A DNA stretch of 36,762 bases. Origin: Candidatus Cloacimonadota bacterium. Its GTDB lineage: Bacteria > Cloacimonadota > Cloacimonadia > Cloacimonadales > WRIO01. Below, piece by piece: positions 1 to 8,834 of this stretch (position 1 is its first letter; the number at the start of each line of letters is the position of its first letter). The notes beneath the pieces were generated by a model. The model made no database searches. It was not told the DNA's origin and saw only the letters and a program-made list of their open reading frames with translations. The stretch is taken from NCBI GenBank assembly GCA_029553545.1, contig JAKPKU010000217.1, positions 1 to 36,762 of the forward strand, given 5' to 3'. The position numbers and the translations under genes were made by a program.

Positions 1-157
1 GGCAGATGTGGAGTGGTTTGTCGAAGAAGTGGTTATCAACGGTAATGATACTATGAAGGAAAGCCGTGAAAAGTTTTATCATGATGTGTTGAAATATAAA
101 CGAGACAAGTCAGCTGCTGAAAATGTGTATGAATATGTGTGCAAAGAGCTGTTTTGA
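1..157 (+). CDS. 3' end of a CDP-glycerol glycerophosphotransferase-like gene (truncated by window start)
   Basis: Nearly identical (about 8 differences in 157 nt by eye) to 3292-3448, the 3' end of the complete downstream homologue; ends in TGA at 155-157. Confidence 0.85.
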   Translation, partial: ADVEWFVEEVVINGNDTMKESREKFYHDVLKYKRDKSAAENVYEYVCKELF

Positions 158-286
158 ATGATAACATATTGAACAACACACAACAACACACTTCATTTTT
201 TTAAACAACACACTACAACACACGATAACACACTATTAAGATTCAAGGTTTTAAAAAATACACCTTTTGGTTCTCGCGATCCTAAC

Positions 287-502
287 GTAGGGGCGAGCTG
301 TGCTCGTCATGTATTTGAAATAATGTAGGGGCGAGCTGTGCTCGTCAGTTGTTTAAAATAATGTAGGGGCGAGCTTTGCTCGTCAGTATTTGAAATAATG
401 TAGGGGCGAGCTTCGCTCGTCAGTCTCCGAAGAAATAATGTAGGGGCGAGCTGTGCTCGTCAGTCTCCGAAGAAATAATGTAGGGGAGAGCTGTGCTCGT
501 CA
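287..502. repeat. Tandem array of six GTAGGGGCGAGCTnTGCTCGTCA hairpin units, period 37-40 bp
   Basis: Units start at 287, 325, 363, 400, 440, 480; each contains GGCGAGC-nnn-GCTCGTC. A seventh isolated copy lies at 3945-3967. Confidence 0.9.
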
Positions 503-541
503 GTCCCACAGCGCAGCGAATGGACTAAAAGGAGAAGATAT

Positions 542-1633
542 ATGAAAATAAACTTTAATCAACTGGATAGAGGCTATCAGAAGTATAAAGATGAATATGA
601 CAAGGCGGCAATATCGGCTCTGGAGTCTGGTTGGTATATATTGGGGAATAAGTTAGCTAAATTTGAAGAAAAATTTGCCCATTTTATAGGATCCAAGTAT
701 TGTGTTGGGCTAAATTCTGGTCTGGATGCATTGATCTTGGCGTTTAGAGCGCTTGAGATCGGCATAGGGGATGAAGTGATTGTGCCTGCAAATACCTATA
801 TTGCCTCTGTCTTAGGAATTTCAGAGAATGGCGCAACTCCTATTTTTGTCGAACCTGATGAATATTATAATCTCGATGCTGAAAAGATAGAAGAAAAGAT
901 CACTGAGAAAACAAAGGCGATATTGGCTGTACACCTCTATGGGCAAGCAGCAAATATGACAAAAATAAAAGAAATTGCTGACAAATATCAGCTCTATTTG
1001 ATAGAAGATTGCGCACAGAGCCATGGTGCAAAACATGGTGATACCGTTACTGGTGCGTGGGGCGATATAGGCTGTTTTAGTTTTTATCCAACCAAGAATA
1101 TCGGTGCTTTTGGTGATAGTGGTGCCATTGTGACGAATAATGATGAGATTTATGAGAAAATGAAGATGCTCCGCAACTATGGTAGTAAAATGAAATATCA
1201 GAATGAAATACTTGGGGTCAACTCAAGATTAGATGAGATTCAGGCTGCCTTGCTCTCTGTCAAATTAAGCCATTATAGCGAATTAAGAAATGAAAGGACA
1301 TATATTGCCAGCAAATACTTGCAGGGGCTAAAAAACAGCAAAATTGAGCTTCCTGAGATAAGAAATTTATCAGAGCACGTATGGCATTTATTTATAGTGA
1401 GCGTAGCAGAAAGAGATGTTTTTCAGAAATATTTATTAGAAAACGGTATCGCTACCCAGTGCCACTATCCAATACCACCTCATCTATCTGAAGCATATGG
1501 CTATTTGGGGTATAAATTAGGAGATTATCCTATAACAGAGAGTTACGCAAATAGCGTCGTTAGCTTGCCATTGTATGATGGTATGACCGATCAAGAAATA
1601 GAATATGTGATAGAAAAAGTAAATGGGTTTTGA
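542..1633 (+). CDS. DegT/DnrJ/EryC1/StrS family PLP-dependent sugar aminotransferase
   Basis: 363 aa; typical family pattern (GSKYCVGLNSGLDALILAFRAL, VHLYGQAANM, IEDCAQSHGA, FSFYPTKNIGAFGDSGAIVTN). Confidence 0.92.
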   Translation: MKINFNQLDRGYQKYKDEYDKAAISALESGWYILGNKLAKFEEKFAHFIGSKYCVGLNSGLDALILAFRALEIGIGDEVIVPANTYIASVLGISENGATPIFVEPDEYYNLDAEKIEEKITEKTKAILAVHLYGQAANMTKIKEIADKYQLYLIEDCAQSHGAKHGDTVTGAWGDIGCFSFYPTKNIGAFGDSGAIVTNNDEIYEKMKMLRNYGSKMKYQNEILGVNSRLDEIQAALLSVKLSHYSELRNERTYIASKYLQGLKNSKIELPEIRNLSEHVWHLFIVSVAERDVFQKYLLENGIATQCHYPIPPHLSEAYGYLGYKLGDYPITESYANSVVSLPLYDGMTDQEIEYVIEKVNGF

Positions 1634-1900
1634 TGGCGTAGCGGGAAGGCGCTTCGACAACACACAGCAACTCACCTTTTGGTCCTCGCTACGCTGCGGG
1701 TGAGGAACATTGCTTCGCAACGGTTAGGTACTTCGACTTCGTCGAAGGTTAGGGTCCTCGCTTCGCTGCGGGTTAGGTACTTTCACTTCGAGAAAGGTTT
1801 TTTTAAAGGAAGTTGCAACTTCTTTTTAACAACACACTACAACACACGGGAACGCACTTTTTCCGAACATTTTAAACAACGCACTACAACTCACGATAAC

Positions 1901-1998
1901 ACACGAAGATTTAAAGTTTTAGACAATGGCTGCAATACACGAACAGTTCCATATACTACAAATGCAAACTATACATTTCTTTTTTTAACAACACACTT
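1901..1998. repeat. ~97-bp interspersed repeat (ACACGAAGATTTAAAGTTTTAGACAATGGCTGCAATACACGAACAGTTCCATAT...CTATACATTTC)
   Basis: Near-identical copies at 3479-3575 and 7986-8083; divergent relative around 8154-8240. Confidence 0.85.
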
Positions 1999-2143
1999 TT
2001 TGGCCCTCACTACGTTGCGGGTTAGGTACTTTCATTTTCATGAAAGCTTTTTTTAAAGGTAGATGTAATTTTTTTGAACATAGCACCTTTTGGTGCTCAT
2101 CCGCAGCGAAGCAATGACTAATGTAATGAAAGGGTTGAACTGA

Positions 2144-3448
2144 ATGAAGGATTTAGCGAAAAGGGTAATAGGAGGGTCGGTAGAGTACTTCTTTATGCTT
2201 AGGAAGTATATGATAGAGTCCGCTTATATGAAGCTACAGCCGAGATTGCATGAAAAAGCTCTTATAAAACTTAGAGAAAAAGCTAAAAGAGGGGAGAAGG
2301 TCAAGGTTGCCTTTTTTGCTATTTTCTCATCAATGTGGAAGCTTGATGGCATATATAGCTTTTTGCTAAAAGATGAGAGATTTGAGCCTATAATAATTGT
2401 CTGCCCTAACCAACACTACGGTAGAGAGATCATGCTCAATGAGATGGACAAAGCATATAATATGTTTAAAGCTAAAGGCTTTAAGGTTATAAAGGCGTAT
2501 GACGAAGAGAGTGACACATATCTTGATATAAGAAAAGAGATTAATCCAGATCTTATTTTCTATACCAGTCCGTATAAGGGTATAATTTATAAGAATTACC
2601 ATATCACTAAATTTCGAGATAAATTGACCTGCTATGTACCATATGGTTTCAATGCAGCAGCACTGAATGAATCAAATTACAATAATCTGTTCTCGCAGAT
2701 AGTGTGGAAGTTTTTTCTTGAAACTGAGATGCATCTGGAAATGTCGAAGGAGTATGCCAGGAATAAGAGCGTCAATACAGTTGTTACAGGATATCCTGGA
2801 GTCGATGGGTTTGAGTATGGGAGCAGGAGTGATGCGTATGGATGGAAGATAAAAGACCCTCGTTTAAAGAGAATAATCTGGGCACCACATCATACGATAA
2901 ACAATGATATAAAACTCACATATTCAAATTTCTTAAGCTATTATGGGTTTATGTTGGAGCTTGCTGAAAAGTATAAAGATAAAATCCAGATCTGCTTTAA
3001 GCCACATCCTGCTTTGATAATAAAATTATATCAGCACGGTGATTGGGGTAAAGAAAAAACAGATGAATATTATGATAAATGGAAAAATGGGGGAAATACT
3101 CAGATAAATACAGATGATTATATTGACCTATTTAATTCGTCTGATGCGATAATACATGATAGCGGATCTTTCACCACTGAATACCTACACTGTGGCAAAC
3201 CTTGCCAATATATCATGAAAGAAACAACAAAGGCTGAGTTTAATAGATTTGGTCTGATGGCTTTAGATCAGTATTATCAAGCTTGGGAAAAGGCAGATGT
3301 GGAGTGGTTTGTCGAAGAAGTGGTTATCAATGGTAATGATACTATGAAGGAAAGCCGTGATACGTTTTATCATGAGGTGTTGAAATATAAACGAGATAAG
3401 TCAGCTGCTGAAAATGTGTATGAATATGTGTGTAAAGAGCTATTTTAA
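2144..3448 (+). CDS. CDP-glycerol glycerophosphotransferase-like family protein
   Basis: 434 aa; C-terminal motifs (IIWAPHHTI, ICFKPHPALI, DYIDLFNSSDAIIHDSGSFTTEYLHCGKPC) typical of TagB/TagF-like polyol-phosphate transferases. Confidence 0.85.
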   Translation: MKDLAKRVIGGSVEYFFMLRKYMIESAYMKLQPRLHEKALIKLREKAKRGEKVKVAFFAIFSSMWKLDGIYSFLLKDERFEPIIIVCPNQHYGREIMLNEMDKAYNMFKAKGFKVIKAYDEESDTYLDIRKEINPDLIFYTSPYKGIIYKNYHITKFRDKLTCYVPYGFNAAALNESNYNNLFSQIVWKFFLETEMHLEMSKEYARNKSVNTVVTGYPGVDGFEYGSRSDAYGWKIKDPRLKRIIWAPHHTINNDIKLTYSNFLSYYGFMLELAEKYKDKIQICFKPHPALIIKLYQHGDWGKEKTDEYYDKWKNGGNTQINTDDYIDLFNSSDAIIHDSGSFTTEYLHCGKPCQYIMKETTKAEFNRFGLMALDQYYQAWEKADVEWFVEEVVINGNDTMKESRDTFYHEVLKYKRDKSAAENVYEYVCKELF

Positions 3449-3478
3449 ATGGTAACATATTGAACAACACACGATAAC

Positions 3479-3575
3479 ACACGAAGATTTAAAGTTTTAG
3501 ACAATGGCTGCAATACACGAACAGTTCCATATCCACCAAACGCAAACTATACATTTCTTTTTTAAACAACACACT
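3479..3575. repeat. ~97-bp interspersed repeat, copy 2
   Basis: Matches 1901-1998. Confidence 0.85.
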
Positions 3576-3763
3576 ACAACACACGATAACACACTATTAA
3601 GATTCAAGGTTTTAAAAAATACACCTTTTGGTTCTCGCTACGCTGCGGGTTAGGAGCTTTCACATTTGTGAAAGGTTTTTTTAAAAGGATGATAATATCA
3701 TTCACTGCGTGAAATTATCTGTCAAATGATAAATCCGCCAGATTAATATTGTAAATATCAATG

Positions 3764-3844
3764 GCTTCGCTGCACAACTAAGGATAGTTGTGGTTACGTT
3801 TAAAAAAATCTGCCGTTTTTTTTAACCATAACCAGCAACGAAGC
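3764..3844 (+). repeat. Three-stem structured repeat, copy 1
   Basis: Outer arms GCTTCGCTGC/GCAACGAAGC; hairpin CACAACTA-AGGA-TAGTTGTG; A/T-rich hairpin GGTTA..AAAAAAA..TTTTTTTT..TAACC. Inverted copy at 20622-20700. Confidence 0.85.
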
Positions 3845-4027
3845 AAGGCATGCATACAATTACTTGAACGTGATTTTACTTAAAATAGGGATACATCCTT
3901 ATAACAAACAAAAATCAATTGATTTTTTACCTAACCAAAATAATGTAGGGGCGAGCTTTGCTCGTCAGTCCCGCAACGAAGCGAGGACCAAAAATACGAG
4001 GACAAAAAGAGAAAAGAGAGAAGAACA

Positions 4028-5329
4028 ATGTCTAAAAATATTGGAGTTATATTAGCAGGTGGTATAGGTGCGAGATTTCATGGTAATATCCCAAAGCAGT
4101 ATATGAAATTAAATGGGAAAGAAATCATTACCTATAGCATCGAGGCATTTAGAGAAGCTAAGAAGATTGATGAGTTTTTGTGTGTCGTCAATGAAGATGA
4201 GTTTATAAATAAGAATATAAAAGAAAAATATAATGTGAAATGCATCAAGGGTGGCAGTTCGAGAAATGAGTCTTTGGCAAACGCACTGTCGTATATTAAT
4301 GAAATGATCCCAGATTGCAATAAGGTGTTTATTCATGAGGCGGCGAGGCCCTTCATCAAAGGTAGTCTGATAGATAAATATCTTGATTTATTGGATGAAA
4401 ATGATGCGGTGATTACTGCTGCAAAAGTAACTGATAGTCTTGGCTATGTGGATGGAAATATTGCAGATCGTAGCAATTTCTTGTTGATACAGGCACCTGA
4501 GGCTTTCGATTTTCAGCTGTTGAGAAAGCATTTTGATGCAAAGTCAAGTATCACAGCTACCGTGCATCAATTGCCAAGTAGTGTTCGCATATACAATTAC
4601 TATGATTTTAAGTTTAATTTAAAAGTGACTTATCCAGAAGATTTGTTCATAGCCGAACAACTTATTAAACTGAAGTATTACGATAGAAACCATAACTTTT
4701 TGCAACATAAGCTGAGAATATCAAGGAAAAAGGCGTTGATTCTTGGGGCTTCAGGTGGTGTGGGCTCTGTGATAAAGGAGAAGTTTAAAGAGTTGAATGT
4801 GAATATCTTATCTCCTACACGAGAAGAAATAGACTTGGAGACAGTGACTGTTGAGGCTTTGAAAGAATATTGTAAAGATTTTAAACCTGATATCATCATC
4901 AATGCCGCAGCGTTTTCGGCTAAAGACGATGCAGGATTGGTTGCTATGTTTGACAAACTATTCAGTGTTAATTTGAAGTCAAACTTGGTATTGATGGAGT
5001 TTGCTGTGCAATTGAATAAAAAAGTGAACTTGGTGCTGTTTTCATCATCTTCATCGACCAGAGGCAGGAAGGATATTGCCCTTTATTCTGCGGCAAAGGT
5101 AGGAATAAATAGTCTGGTAGAGAGTTTGGCAAATAAGATGCAGGAGCAGGGCGTGTATATAAATGCGATTATCCCTGAGAAGATCAATACGCCGATGATT
5201 CAGAAATTGCATGATGGCAAGGTCAATGAAAGAGAGCTCTTGGATGTGGAATACATTATGGATGCAGTTGTTTTTTACGCTACAACTGACACTTTTGGCG
5301 ATTTGATTCATATTCGCAAAGGTCTGTGA
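4028..5329 (+). CDS. Bifunctional IspD-like cytidylyltransferase / short-chain dehydrogenase (Bcs1/Acs1-like; probable CDP-ribitol synthesis)
   Basis: 433 aa; N-terminal nucleotidyltransferase motif ILAGGIGARFHGNIPKQYMKLNGK; C-terminal Rossmann ILGASGGVGS and YSAAK (YxxxK). Confidence 0.85.
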   Translation: MSKNIGVILAGGIGARFHGNIPKQYMKLNGKEIITYSIEAFREAKKIDEFLCVVNEDEFINKNIKEKYNVKCIKGGSSRNESLANALSYINEMIPDCNKVFIHEAARPFIKGSLIDKYLDLLDENDAVITAAKVTDSLGYVDGNIADRSNFLLIQAPEAFDFQLLRKHFDAKSSITATVHQLPSSVRIYNYYDFKFNLKVTYPEDLFIAEQLIKLKYYDRNHNFLQHKLRISRKKALILGASGGVGSVIKEKFKELNVNILSPTREEIDLETVTVEALKEYCKDFKPDIIINAAAFSAKDDAGLVAMFDKLFSVNLKSNLVLMEFAVQLNKKVNLVLFSSSSSTRGRKDIALYSAAKVGINSLVESLANKMQEQGVYINAIIPEKINTPMIQKLHDGKVNERELLDVEYIMDAVVFYATTDTFGDLIHIRKGL

Positions 5330-5338
5330 GGTGGCTAA

Positions 5339-6064
5339 TTGAATAAGATAAAATTGGTGGGGCTCGATTTAGACGGCACAATTACCCAACATAAAACAAA
5401 ATTGGAAGAAAAGAATAAAAGAGTTTTGCAAGAAATCTGTCGCAAATATAAAGCAGTAATAGTGGCTGCAGGCGCTTGCCAGAGAGTGTTTGAACAGCTA
5501 AATAGATTTAAAATCAATATTATTGGAAATTACGGGATGCAAGAAGCAGAAGTGATAGAAAGCGCTGGATCTAATCAAATAAAACTGGTGAAGGATATCA
5601 CAGTGCATAAAAATCGAGCAGAAATCACAGATAAAATTGAGCGATTGAGAAAGATGACAGGATATCTCGGATATCAGGGAGATACTGTGGAATTTCATCA
5701 GTCAGGTGCTATTACATTCCCACTGTTGGGCACTAAAGCGAAGCTTGAGGATAAGCTAAGCTTTGACCCCAATAGACTGAAAAGAAGAGAGATATATCAT
5801 TTAGTCAAAAATGAATTCAGTGATGATACTGTGTTTATCGGAGGCACATCTTCATTTGATATAGTGCCAAAAGAATTTAATAAGTACACTGCCCTGATGA
5901 ACTATGCTGAAAAGTATGGTGTGAAAGAAAATGAGATAGTGTATTTTGGCGATGATTATGGGCTTGGCGGGAATGATGAACATGTGTATCAGTCTAAAAT
6001 AAAGTTTGTGAAGGTTGATGATTATTTGATGCTCAAAGAGTGTGTTGAGGCTCTAATATGTTAA
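5339..6064 (+). CDS. HAD superfamily phosphatase (HAD-IIB-like)
   Basis: 241 aa; DLDGTIT motif I, late GDDYGLGGNDEHV motif; TTG start after a GAGGTGG Shine-Dalgarno. Confidence 0.85.
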   Translation: MNKIKLVGLDLDGTITQHKTKLEEKNKRVLQEICRKYKAVIVAAGACQRVFEQLNRFKINIIGNYGMQEAEVIESAGSNQIKLVKDITVHKNRAEITDKIERLRKMTGYLGYQGDTVEFHQSGAITFPLLGTKAKLEDKLSFDPNRLKRREIYHLVKNEFSDDTVFIGGTSSFDIVPKEFNKYTALMNYAEKYGVKENEIVYFGDDYGLGGNDEHVYQSKIKFVKVDDYLMLKECVEALIC

Positions 6065-6196
6065 AATAAATGAAAGATGAAATGTTAAGAGTTTTACTTG
6101 ATAATTTTTCGAAAGAAGAAGCAAAACCTGTGCTATTACCTGATGTAGCCTTAATCGAAAATTATACTATTATACTATTATACAATAAAGGGAAGA

Positions 6197-6613
6197 ATGA
6201 TTATGTCATTTTTTAATGGGTTAAAGAATGCAATTAGCAAAGTCGCTGAAGATGAAAGAAAAAGACAGACAAAACAAAGTACATCGCACGTTTCTGCTTT
6301 ACCACCTGGTAGAATGAAAGAAACAGATACCATTAAAGGGAAAGACTGTGAGATCCCTAACACACCAGGCGCATACCGACATATCAATAAGGAAACAGGT
6401 GAAGTTGATTATGTGGGGCAGACAGACAACTTAAGAAAAAGACAACAAGAACATGAAAGAAATGGTAAACTTGACACAAAAAGCCAAACGGTCGCTTGTA
6501 AAGAGGCAAAAGCTGATGCTTCAAAAGACGACTTATGCAATACTGAACGAGACCATATTAAACGTCACAACCCCTCTGGTAATAAGACCAAGGGCGGCAA
6601 TGGACGACGTTAA
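6197..6613 (+). CDS. Small GIY-YIG domain protein
   Basis: 138 aa; GAY...VDYVGQTDNLRKRQQEHERNG...TERDHIKRHNPSGNKTKGGNGRR resembles the GIY-YIG fold (GAY/YVG variants, R, E). Confidence 0.7.
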   Translation: MIMSFFNGLKNAISKVAEDERKRQTKQSTSHVSALPPGRMKETDTIKGKDCEIPNTPGAYRHINKETGEVDYVGQTDNLRKRQQEHERNGKLDTKSQTVACKEAKADASKDDLCNTERDHIKRHNPSGNKTKGGNGRR

Positions 6614-6707
6614 GTGTAATATTTTGCTTGACAAAGATGGTAGGGATTTGTTTTATCGTAAATTAGGGTTTGTTTTTACAATTTAATATCGAAAGAGAGT
6701 GTTTTAA

Positions 6708-7844
6708 ATGAAAAAAAAGATTTATTTATCTTCTCCGCATATGTCGGAGGAAGGGTATGAATTAGAATTTGTGCATGAGACATTTGCATCCAATTGGATC
6801 GCACCTCTTGGAGTGAATGTCGATGAATTTGAAAAAGAAATAGCTGCACGTATGCAGATGAAATATGCTGCTGCTTTGTCTTCTGGGACTGCGGCGATAC
6901 ATTTGGCATTGAAATATCTCGGGGTGGGTGAGGGCGATATAGTCTTCTGTCAGAGTTTGACGTTTTCAGCATCAGCGAACCCGATTATTTATCAAAATGC
7001 AAAACCTGTTTTTATTGATAGTGACTGGGCGACCTGGAATATGTGCCCTGAAGCATTGGCGCAAGCATTTGAGAAGTATGAGAAAATGGGCAAACTGCCT
7101 AAAGCGGTGATAGTCGTGCATTTATACGGGATAGCTGCTGATATAGATAAGATTATGGAGATCTGCAATCATTACCATGTGCCCGTCATTGAAGATGCTG
7201 CAGAGAGCTTGGGCACCACTTATAAAGGCAGACCGACAGGCTCTTTTGGTAAATTTGGCATATGTAGTTTTAATGGTAATAAAATCATCACAACATCTGG
7301 AGGCGGCATGTTAGTCTCGGACGATGAAGATGCGATCAAAAAGGTGCGTTTTTGGGCTACACAGAGTAGAGATCAGGCACGACACTATGAGCACTCTGAA
7401 GTTGGATTTAATTATCGTATGTCAAATGTGTTGGCAGGGATAGGCAGAGGGCAATTGAAAGTACTGGATAAAAGAATTGAAAAGAAGACTCAGATTTTTA
7501 ATTACTATAAAAAGCATTTGGCAGAGCTACCAGGTATTGCTTTTATGCCAGAAAATGAGTGGAATGTTCCAAATTACTGGCTCTCCTGCATTACTCTTGA
7601 TAATGGCGGCGTGCTGACCCAAATGGATATTATTCTCGCGCTGGAAAAAGAAAATATCGAAGCACGACCTATCTGGAAACCTATGCACATGCAACCCTTC
7701 TTTAAAAATTGTGACTATGTCGGCAAAAACGTAGCTGAAAAGATATTTGAAATAGGCGTCTGTTTGCCGTCAGATACGAAAATGACCCAAGAGGATATGC
7801 AAAGAGTAGTGGAGACGATCATCTACTCGCAGCATGTGAAGTAA
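6708..7844 (+). CDS. DegT/DnrJ/EryC1/StrS family aminotransferase (nucleotide-sugar 4-aminotransferase-like)
   Basis: 378 aa; KYAAALSSGTAAIHLALKYLGVG, VHLYGIAADIDKI, IEDAAESLGTTYKGRPTGSFG, FNGNKIITTSGGGML. Confidence 0.93.
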   Translation: MKKKIYLSSPHMSEEGYELEFVHETFASNWIAPLGVNVDEFEKEIAARMQMKYAAALSSGTAAIHLALKYLGVGEGDIVFCQSLTFSASANPIIYQNAKPVFIDSDWATWNMCPEALAQAFEKYEKMGKLPKAVIVVHLYGIAADIDKIMEICNHYHVPVIEDAAESLGTTYKGRPTGSFGKFGICSFNGNKIITTSGGGMLVSDDEDAIKKVRFWATQSRDQARHYEHSEVGFNYRMSNVLAGIGRGQLKVLDKRIEKKTQIFNYYKKHLAELPGIAFMPENEWNVPNYWLSCITLDNGGVLTQMDIILALEKENIEARPIWKPMHMQPFFKNCDYVGKNVAEKIFEIGVCLPSDTKMTQEDMQRVVETIIYSQHVK

Positions 7845-7883
7845 GCTCTAACGACTCTTGTAATTCACGAGATACAGTATATT

Positions 7884-7925
7884 AAAGCATTGTAAGCTAA
7901 TCTGCTTATGATGCTTTTTTTTTTG
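7884..7925 (+). terminator. Rho-independent terminator after the aminotransferase
   Basis: AAAGCATTGTAAGC-taatct-GCTTATGATGCTTTTTTTTTT: ~14-bp stem with two G-U pairs, then a T-run. Confidence 0.85.
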
Positions 7926-7985
7926 CAACACACAACAACACACTTTTTCCGAACATTTTGAACAACACACAGCAACACACTATAA

Positions 7986-8083
7986 CACACGAAGATTTAA
8001 AGCTTTAGACATACGAATGCAATACACACACTGTTCCATATCCTACAAATGCAAACTATACATTTCTTTTTTTAACAACACAC
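7986..8083. repeat. ~97-bp interspersed repeat, copy 3
   Basis: Matches 1901-1998 and 3479-3575 with small differences. Confidence 0.8.
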
Positions 8084-8408
8084 GACAATTCACTTCAACG
8101 CACTTTTTCCGAACATATTAAACAACACACTACAACACACTGGAACGCACTTGGGTTTTAAAGTTTTAGATACACGTAAATGATATACAATGGCTACAAA
8201 ACTCAGGCAACGCAATTATACACACTTTCTTTTTTTGAAACACACATTCTGGTCCTCGCTACGCTGCGGGTGAGGAACTTTCATTTTCACGAAAGGTTTT
8301 TTAAAGGTATGTGCTATGGATAACTACGACCAGGCAAACGTAGGTACAATCTATCTTAGTTGTACCAAATTAAGACTGCAAAAAATCCTTATAAAAAACA
8401 AAAATCAT

Positions 8409-8505
8409 CCCTAAACCCGCTCTTAGTAGGCATCTGCTGATTTAGATGAAAATAGTTTTCGGAAAACTCCATTTTGTAAGCCCTATATATATAGAAGGTG
8501 GTGCA
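8409..8505 (+). repeat. ATATATA-core repeat, left half
   Basis: CTAAACCCGCTCTTAGTAGGCATCTGCTGATTTAGATGAAAATAGTTTTC...TTTTGTAAGCCCTATATATATAGAAGGTG matches 20858-20950 and the reverse complement of 36525-36625. Confidence 0.85.
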
Positions 8506-8834
8506 TGGAAAGTTCAAACAACATGTAAAATTACAGCTTGAAATTGCCTCATTTTCCTATGAAAGAAGATACAATAAACACAAAAATGCCTATTATCAAA
8601 TCTGTTTTCCCTCTCTTTTCATTCATTATCTATTCAGTCTTGTATATGATTATTTATCAAAGATATATCTTAGCGACCCCCCTTACATTCCCCTTGCTAT
8701 CTTGGAGAATTAAAGGGATTATTATTGGAATCTAAAGGGAATGTAACGGAGATTAATTATGAATTTATACAATAAAGAAAAACATCTGTTTTCTTATAGT
8801 AAAGGTGATTGTTAAATTTGCAATTTGAAAATTA

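Noticed and set aside
287-502. CRISPR-like regular spacing
   Set aside because: Intervals between repeats are only ~14-17 nt and partly identical to each other (TCTCCGAAGAAATAAT twice), so they are not spacers; this is a tandem hairpin repeat.
1690-2025. Integron attC-like GTTRRRY cores (GTTAGGT)
   Set aside because: GTTAGGT fits the R' consensus, but no matching RYYYAAC partner at proper spacing and no integrase are visible; likely chance in GCGGGTTAGG repeats.
1679-2056. 125-aa ORF on + strand
   Set aside because: The translation is repeat sequence (LATLRVRNIA, LASLRVRYFHFEK, LTTLRVRYFHF) from non-coding modules; not considered a real gene.
8498-8735. Two overlapping 65-71 aa ORFs
   Set aside because: Low-complexity hydrophobic translations overlapping in two frames in a repeat-rich spacer; no family resemblance.
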